From contig UQPY01000037.1 in NCBI GenBank assembly GCA_900542965.1, positions 1 to 18,417 on the forward strand: 18,417 nucleotides of DNA, written 5' to 3'. The notes beneath the pieces were generated by a model that did no database searches, was not told the origin of the DNA, and saw only the letters and a program-made list of their open reading frames with translations. The translations under genes and the position numbers were made by a program. The stretch comes from an uncultured Collinsella sp. (lineage in GTDB: Bacteria > Actinomycetota > Coriobacteriia > Coriobacteriales > Coriobacteriaceae). Below, piece after piece: positions 13,569-18,417 of the stretch (the stretch's first letter is position 1; each line of letters begins with the position of its first letter).

Positions 13569-16500
13569 ATGTCCAACGCACCCACGCACTCTGTCCACAG
13601 CGCAATCGCAACAGGCCCGCTGCTCCTACTCCTCTTCCTACTCATCAGTTGCTTGGCTCCGAGACCCGCACTTGCCATCGACGGGTACGATCAGCTCGGC
13701 TTTCGCACCATTAGCGACGATTGTGGGCCCTTCTTCATCGGTAAGTACGAGGCTCAAGACGCCTCAATCGCGTACTGTATGAACCAGGAACGTCCCGGTC
13801 CCACCAAGCCGGGTGGCCCATGGCTCAACTTTGATCAGGGCTGGGTATGGCTCGACGACGAGTTCGCGGCGATCGTTTGTCACGGATATCCTTCCGCAAC
13901 GTCATTTGGCGGTTACAGCCTGTCGCCCGATCGCGCCCGTGCCGCCACTCAACTTGCCGTATGGATGCTTAACGGCACCACCCATGTCGACGGCACTTAC
14001 TCCTATACAACAGCTCAAGGCAAAACAAAGAGCGGGCATTTTACCGCCGACAATGAGGTTGTGGCTGCCGCACGGTGGCTTCACGACAATGCAAAATCGG
14101 GAGGCATCAAAGCCGCTCCGCACCGCGCACGGCGCTATTTGGGACCCATATCGGGCGGCAGCAAACGTCAAGACATGCTCTACGTGCTGCCAGCGGTCTC
14201 TGTTTCTTTCCAAAAGAAGTCCGCGAACACCGTCATTACCAGCGGAAACGGCACCTATCAGTTTGACGGGGCAACATTCGATGTCTTCGAGAGCGTGAGC
14301 GACGCGCGCGTGGGCACGCTCAAAATGGACGGCAACGGCCGAGCACAGGCAACACTTTTACCTAACACGGCATACTACCTGGTAGAGACAAAGGCACCGG
14401 CAGGCTATATCCCTCGACGCGACCGCATCCCCTTTACCACGGAAGGCAATGGTGGTCATGTCACAATCGATGAGCAGCCAGGCACCATCACGTTGCGCAT
14501 CGTTAAGACCGACGCCGCAACGGGCGCTGGAGCCCAAGCGGGGACCTCGCTTGCCGGTGCCGAGTTTACCTGCGTCTCTCAATCCACCCCCGGATGGACG
14601 CAAACCCTCACGACCGACGAAAACGGTCGAGCGGCCCTTGATAACGTTCCCCTGGGAACCTTCACCATCTATGAGTCGAAGGCCCCCGAGGGCTACCTGC
14701 TGCCCAGCGACAGCTGGACCTACACCGTTGGAGCCGACCAGCTGGGCGACTCGGGCGTCGTCGAGCTCGAATCTCGCGTTTCCGATATTCCGATTGCATT
14801 TGACCTTGAGATTTCCAAATTCAAAGATCATGGCAACAGCGATCAGTCTGGCTTGGAGCAGCCCGCGGAAGGCGTTGTCTTTGAAGTCATCAGCAATAGC
14901 TCACAACAGGTTGTTGGAACGTTAACCACAAATATCTATGGTTTTGCCTCCACCAAAGACCAGCCCGGAGCATGGTTCGGCGCGGGCAAGCGGCCCGACG
15001 GCGCCCACGGAGCCATCCCCTACGACCGTGCCGGCTATACACTTCGGGAGGTCCCAGAATCCGTCCCCGAAGGCTTTAAACAGGCAGGAGAATGGACCGT
15101 CTCGGCTGAACAGATTGCCGACGGTGCCGAGCTTCAGTACATCGTGGACAACCATGCCCTATCGACACATCTCCAGATTGCTAAGCGCGACGCCCAAACC
15201 GGTGCCGCGGTTCCCCTTGCAGGCTTTAGCTTCCAGTTGCTCGGCAGCAACCACGAGCCCATCTCGCAAACGTGCTGGTATCCGTCCCACAATGTACTGA
15301 ACACCTTTACGACCGACGCAACTGGTACCGTCACGCTGCCCGAGTCTCTTAACCCGGGCACCTACTACGTGCGAGAAGTCTCGGCAAAGAAACCTTATCT
15401 TGTCGGAGAGGATCTCGAGATAACAATCCCCGCCGACAGGTATCTAACGCCCGTTGCGATTGCCTCATACTTCGACGATGCGGCAACCGGAAGCATCGAA
15501 ATCGTAAAGTCCGACGCTACCGACGGGCGCAAACTCATGGGGGCTGTATTTGATATCCGAGCCGCAGGCGATATTATTCGCCCCGACGGCAGTATCGTTG
15601 CCCTGGACGGCGAAACCGTCGCCACCGTAACGACTGACGAGCAGGGGTCCGCCCGTGCGAGCCATCTTTCGCTGGGATGTGGAACCGCATGCTACGAAGT
15701 CGTTGAGACCCAAGCGCCCGAAGGATATCTCCTAGACCAAAGTCCCCATACGGTCGAGCTGTCATATGCCGACCAGACAACGTCCGTCATCGAAGCCCAT
15801 CTCGGAGTATCCGACGATTTCACCAAGATCGATATCTCAAAAGTCGACCTAACCGGAAAACAAGAGGTGGAGGGCGCTCAGCTCACCCTATATGGACAGG
15901 ACGAAACCGAAATAGACTCCTGGACCTCATCCGATAAACCGCACCGTATCGAACATCTTGCGCCCGGCACCTACACGTTGCGCGAAATGATGTCCCCGCG
16001 AACCTACGACCTTGCCGAGGAGATAACGTTTGAAGTGAAGGCTACGGGAGAAGTCCAATCTTTCGCAATGAAGGACGCACCGATCGAGATCAAGGGACAG
16101 GTCGACAAGCGTCAAGAAATTGCCCAGCCCACCGGGGATGGCCTCTTGGCTAACGGCGATGGCAAAAACCGCGCCGCGACACAAGCCGATGCGGAAGGGT
16201 TTTTCTCCTACACCGTCGATGCGCGAAACGAGTCGACCACCTGGGTTGATGAGTTCACGATTACCGATGATCTTGAGTGCGCCAAGGACGGTACGGCAAG
16301 ACTCGTCTCAATCGAAACCCCTATTGCCATCGGCGACCTCAACGGTCTGTGCAACGTGTGGTACCGCACAACGCCGCTGGGCTCGTCAGACATCGACGAG
16401 CAGGCAAACGCGACGCTTGACGATGGACATGAAAACCCCTGGCTTGAGTCCGACGAAGTTAAAGAGAGCCTGGGCGAGGACCGCCGTCTCGTTGATTACG

Positions 16501-17000
16501 AAGGCTGGCATCTCTGGAAAACCGATGTCCCGACCACAGAATCAACCACACTTGAGGCAAATGAGCTCGACCTTCCCGTTAATACTGTCGTAACGGGCAT
16601 TCGCCTTGAGTATGGTGCGGTAGCCGCCGGCTTTACGACTCGAAGTGATGTGGATTCTTGGGCCTACGATGATCTCAAAGATGAGCACGACGACCTTGAC
16701 GATGCCAAAGCAACCCTTGGCACGGACGCCCGGGGTGCAGTAGTCCATATGCAGGCAACTTCTTCCTATACGCCCCAGGCGCCAGTTGCCAACAGCGCCC
16801 GTGTCGACCTCTGTCGCAACGGCGGCGGCGACAAACTTGAGTCACATGACGAGGATCGTGTCGTTCAGCGCTGCACCCTACCGCAGGACCTACCGGCAAC
16901 AGGATCAGCTCCCATCGCCGCCTGCATCACCGCGCTCCTGACCTCGGGTGCGGCAGCCCTATGGTTCGCTCGCCTTAGGTCGATCCCAAAGAAGCGCTAA
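13569..17000 (+). CDS. LPXTG surface adhesin with thioester domain and SpaA-type stalk repeats
   Basis: 1143 residues. Signal peptide to about residue 36 (ends ALA). The thioester domain is at about 40-210: Cys 70 in IAYCMNQ and Gln 128 in ATQLAVW are placed as the Cys-Gln pair that reacts with host amines in TED adhesins. Six SpaA/Cna-B-like repeats follow (about 211-300, 306-408, 411-528, 533-636, 641-745, 752-835). Repeats 2-6 pair an early Lys (IVKTDA 313, ISKFKD 417, IAKRDA 539, IVKSDA 647, ISKVDL 758) with a late Glu (369, 494, 603, 713, 806), the pattern for internal isopeptide bonds. A larger domain (about 838-1080) precedes LPATG (1108-1112), a membrane helix and RLRSIPKKR, a sortase signal. 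AAGGAG lies five bases before the ATG. No sortase or other pilin gene is in the window, so a stand-alone wall-anchored adhesin is likeliest. Confidence 0.93.
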   Translation: MSNAPTHSVHSAIATGPLLLLLFLLISCLAPRPALAIDGYDQLGFRTISDDCGPFFIGKYEAQDASIAYCMNQERPGPTKPGGPWLNFDQGWVWLDDEFAAIVCHGYPSATSFGGYSLSPDRARAATQLAVWMLNGTTHVDGTYSYTTAQGKTKSGHFTADNEVVAAARWLHDNAKSGGIKAAPHRARRYLGPISGGSKRQDMLYVLPAVSVSFQKKSANTVITSGNGTYQFDGATFDVFESVSDARVGTLKMDGNGRAQATLLPNTAYYLVETKAPAGYIPRRDRIPFTTEGNGGHVTIDEQPGTITLRIVKTDAATGAGAQAGTSLAGAEFTCVSQSTPGWTQTLTTDENGRAALDNVPLGTFTIYESKAPEGYLLPSDSWTYTVGADQLGDSGVVELESRVSDIPIAFDLEISKFKDHGNSDQSGLEQPAEGVVFEVISNSSQQVVGTLTTNIYGFASTKDQPGAWFGAGKRPDGAHGAIPYDRAGYTLREVPESVPEGFKQAGEWTVSAEQIADGAELQYIVDNHALSTHLQIAKRDAQTGAAVPLAGFSFQLLGSNHEPISQTCWYPSHNVLNTFTTDATGTVTLPESLNPGTYYVREVSAKKPYLVGEDLEITIPADRYLTPVAIASYFDDAATGSIEIVKSDATDGRKLMGAVFDIRAAGDIIRPDGSIVALDGETVATVTTDEQGSARASHLSLGCGTACYEVVETQAPEGYLLDQSPHTVELSYADQTTSVIEAHLGVSDDFTKIDISKVDLTGKQEVEGAQLTLYGQDETEIDSWTSSDKPHRIEHLAPGTYTLREMMSPRTYDLAEEITFEVKATGEVQSFAMKDAPIEIKGQVDKRQEIAQPTGDGLLANGDGKNRAATQADAEGFFSYTVDARNESTTWVDEFTITDDLECAKDGTARLVSIETPIAIGDLNGLCNVWYRTTPLGSSDIDEQANATLDDGHENPWLESDEVKESLGEDRRLVDYEGWHLWKTDVPTTESTTLEANELDLPVNTVVTGIRLEYGAVAAGFTTRSDVDSWAYDDLKDEHDDLDDAKATLGTDARGAVVHMQATSSYTPQAPVANSARVDLCRNGGGDKLESHDEDRVVQRCTLPQDLPATGSAPIAACITALLTSGAAALWFARLRSIPKKR

Positions 17001-17006
17001 CGCGAT

Positions 17007-17045
17007 AAAAAGCGGGCGAGTCAGTCTCCCGCCTCGCCCGCTTTC
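17007..17045. terminator. bidirectional terminator between convergent genes
   Basis: A perfect 11-bp stem, AAGCGGGCGAG (17010-17020) with CTCGCCCGCTT (17033-17043), has an A-rich left flank and a T-containing right flank. It serves the adhesin on the plus strand and the small membrane protein gene on the minus strand, where the T-run (TTTTT) is better. Confidence 0.85.
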
Positions 17046-17065
17046 AATCATTTAAATCGCCACAT

Positions 17066-17284
17066 CTACTCGGCAGATGAAGATCCGCTGTCGACGAGCG
17101 CCTGCTCGGACTCGGGGATTCCATCGGCACCCGTACTTTGCTCTTGCTCCACCTCTTCGCTGATTGCGGATGCGGGGGTCGACCCCTTTACACCCACGAT
17201 ATAGGCAGCCCCAAATCCCAAAGCGACGGCAATAAGGGTCAGAATCAAATAAACAGGCCAATGACGTTTAATGAACGAAAACAC
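17066..17284 (-). CDS. small single-helix membrane protein, function unknown
   Basis: 72 residues. A short basic N-terminus (FSFIKRHW), one membrane helix at about 10-31 (PVYLILTLIAVALGFGAAYIVG), and an acidic Ser/Glu-rich tail, probably outside. GTG 17284 has AAGGAG six bases upstream and lies 21 bases behind the stop of the M28-like gene, so the two form one unit ending at the shared terminator. No family is recognised; it may help position or export something with its neighbour, but that is a guess. Confidence 0.75.
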   Translation of the reverse strand: MFSFIKRHWPVYLILTLIAVALGFGAAYIVGVKGSTPASAISEEVEQEQSTGADGIPESEQALVDSGSSSAE

Positions 17285-17305
17285 GTTGACTCCTTAGAGT
17301 TCCGC

Positions 17306-18417
17306 CTACGAACGGCGGATAACCTCGGTCACGACCTCGGATACCGTGGCAATGTTCGTCGGGTTAACGTTGTGGGGCAGGTCGTCCTCGGTGCGAGCAC
17401 AAGCCAGGCGCGTGCCGTCCACACCGGCGATGGTAAGGGCACGACGGCTCGCCTCGAGTGCGGCATAGGCATCGGTCTTGGCATAAGGCATCTCGAGCGC
17501 ACCACAATCGACATGGAACGACTTGCAGACCTTGCTGACCAGATTCATGATGCGGCGGTCGCCCTTAAGCAGCTGCTGCTCGCCCTCGACCGTCACCACC
17601 GAAAGCCTACCGGCGCCGACGGATTCAAGATTGATGAAGAATACGCCGCGGAGCTTATCGCGATGCGAGGCCAAGAACGCCTTCATGCCGGCGCCATCAC
17701 AATCCGAGGCACCCGTCGCCACAAACCAGATATCGTGACCGAGCAGTTCGTCATCGCCCATGGAGGCGACAGCCGAGAGCATGTCTTCGTCAGATGCGCC
17801 ATCGGAAGACGTAGCACCGCCCTTCCAGCCGTCGTTATCGTCCTCGAAGTTATCCCACGAGCCGATACCGCGGCCAGACTTCTTGGCATCGTAATCGTCT
17901 TCGACGCCCAGCCAGTCACTCATGCTGTCCTGATCGTTTTTCTTTTTTCGACCAAACAGACCGCCCAGACCGCGCTTGCGGGGCTTGGGCGCGGCCGAAG
18001 CGGGAGCCGAGATGGTCTCGAGCGGCTGCGCGCCCGACGCGACGGGCATGGAAGGTGCAACGGGCGCCGACGTGGGCTCGGGACCCTGCGCCGTCGCGAA
18101 GGGGTCATCGACCTGAGCCGAGGGGTCGGGAAGGTCGAACAGTGACGTGCGAGACGCAACGTTAACCTGCTTCATCGACGGCAGCGACGGATCGGGGACC
18201 GAAGCCAACGGCGACGAGGAGGGCGCAGGCGCCGGAACTGACGCCGGATCGGGAACATTCATCTGCGGGCGCGGTGCGGCCTGAGACGAGATCTGCGCCA
18301 TGAGGGAATCGACGGTTTCGTCCTGCGTGGGGGCGACGTTGGCAACCGTGGAGCCAGAACCACCCGGAGTCGGCATGGTAAAAATCTGCGTAGAGTAAGG
18401 TCTCGACTCGTCCGTCT
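17306..18417 (-). CDS. M28-peptidase-like protein, 5' end outside window, probably inactive
   Basis: The frame is open to the window edge. The first ATG (18376) has no ribosome-binding site and 13 further in-frame codons precede it, so the true start lies beyond 18417. Numbered from that ATG: 1-130 is Pro/Ala/Ser-rich and disordered, 131-147 basic (KPRKRGLGGLFGRKKK), 150-198 acidic and disordered. From about 199 the sequence follows the second half of an M28 aminopeptidase domain: HDIWFVATGASDCDGAGMKAFL, GVFFINLESVGAG, KTDAYAALEASRRALTI, RTEDDLPHNVNP. The usual metal and catalytic positions look altered (EE reads SD, NLD reads NLE, HT reads RT). It may be a non-catalytic relative whose M28 fold is interrupted by the disordered insert. 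Medium certainty on the family, low on inactivity. Confidence 0.65.
   Translation of the reverse strand, partial: TDESRPYSTQIFTMPTPGGSGSTVANVAPTQDETVDSLMAQISSQAAPRPQMNVPDPASVPAPAPSSSPLASVPDPSLPSMKQVNVASRTSLFDLPDPSAQVDDPFATAQGPEPTSAPVAPSMPVASGAQPLETISAPASAAPKPRKRGLGGLFGRKKKNDQDSMSDWLGVEDDYDAKKSGRGIGSWDNFEDDNDGWKGGATSSDGASDEDMLSAVASMGDDELLGHDIWFVATGASDCDGAGMKAFLASHRDKLRGVFFINLESVGAGRLSVVTVEGEQQLLKGDRRIMNLVSKVCKSFHVDCGALEMPYAKTDAYAALEASRRALTIAGVDGTRLACARTEDDLPHNVNPTNIATVSEVVTEVIRRS

Overview
The window looks like a piece of chromosome from a high-GC Gram-positive gut actinobacterium of the class Coriobacteriia, most likely Collinsella or a close relative. This is inferred from protein style, GC-rich codon use, an LPXTG surface protein and a Tat lipoprotein; no database search was run. 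Almost everything is on the minus strand. The one clear plus-strand gene is a large surface adhesin at 13569-17000.

Reading in the direction of minus-strand transcription (right to left): a 5'-truncated M28-peptidase-like gene with a long disordered region, then a small one-helix membrane protein, ending at a bidirectional terminator shared with the adhesin. Left of the adhesin comes tRNA-Gly(CCC) with a good promoter, its terminator and a hairpin-rich repeat. Next is purB (adenylosuccinate lyase) with a strong terminator. Then an overlapping pair: an orphan solute-binding protein and a membrane diguanylate cyclase. Then a TSCPD-domain protein translationally coupled (TAATG) to a Tat-exported lipoprotein, an OmpR-type response regulator with its histidine kinase, purC with a two-helix membrane protein behind it, an M29 aminopeptidase, and tRNA-Lys(TTT). 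The left end (1-1690) is more A+T-rich and looks accessory: a TraX-family membrane protein, a decayed reading frame, and about 340 bases without a convincing gene.

The least ordinary feature is repeated. Behind each of the two tRNAs lies a terminator, then a T-arm-like palindrome, then a run of short hairpins, then a partial copy of the 3' end of that same tRNA. The tRNA tail copies are 24 bases (23 identical) at tRNA-Lys and 18 bases (identical) at tRNA-Gly, giving units of 179 and 192 bp. The two interiors resemble each other although the flanking tail copies differ, as expected for a small element that duplicates the 3' end of whichever tRNA it sits behind. A third terminator-plus-palindrome copy at 343-399 forms, with the one at 1627-1683, a pair of direct repeats bracketing the traX segment.

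Functional links: purB and purC act in the same purine pathway but lie in separate units. The solute-binding protein and cyclase probably form one sensory unit controlling cyclic-di-GMP. The adhesin combines a thioester domain, SpaA-type stalk repeats and a sortase motif, which suggests host-surface attachment.
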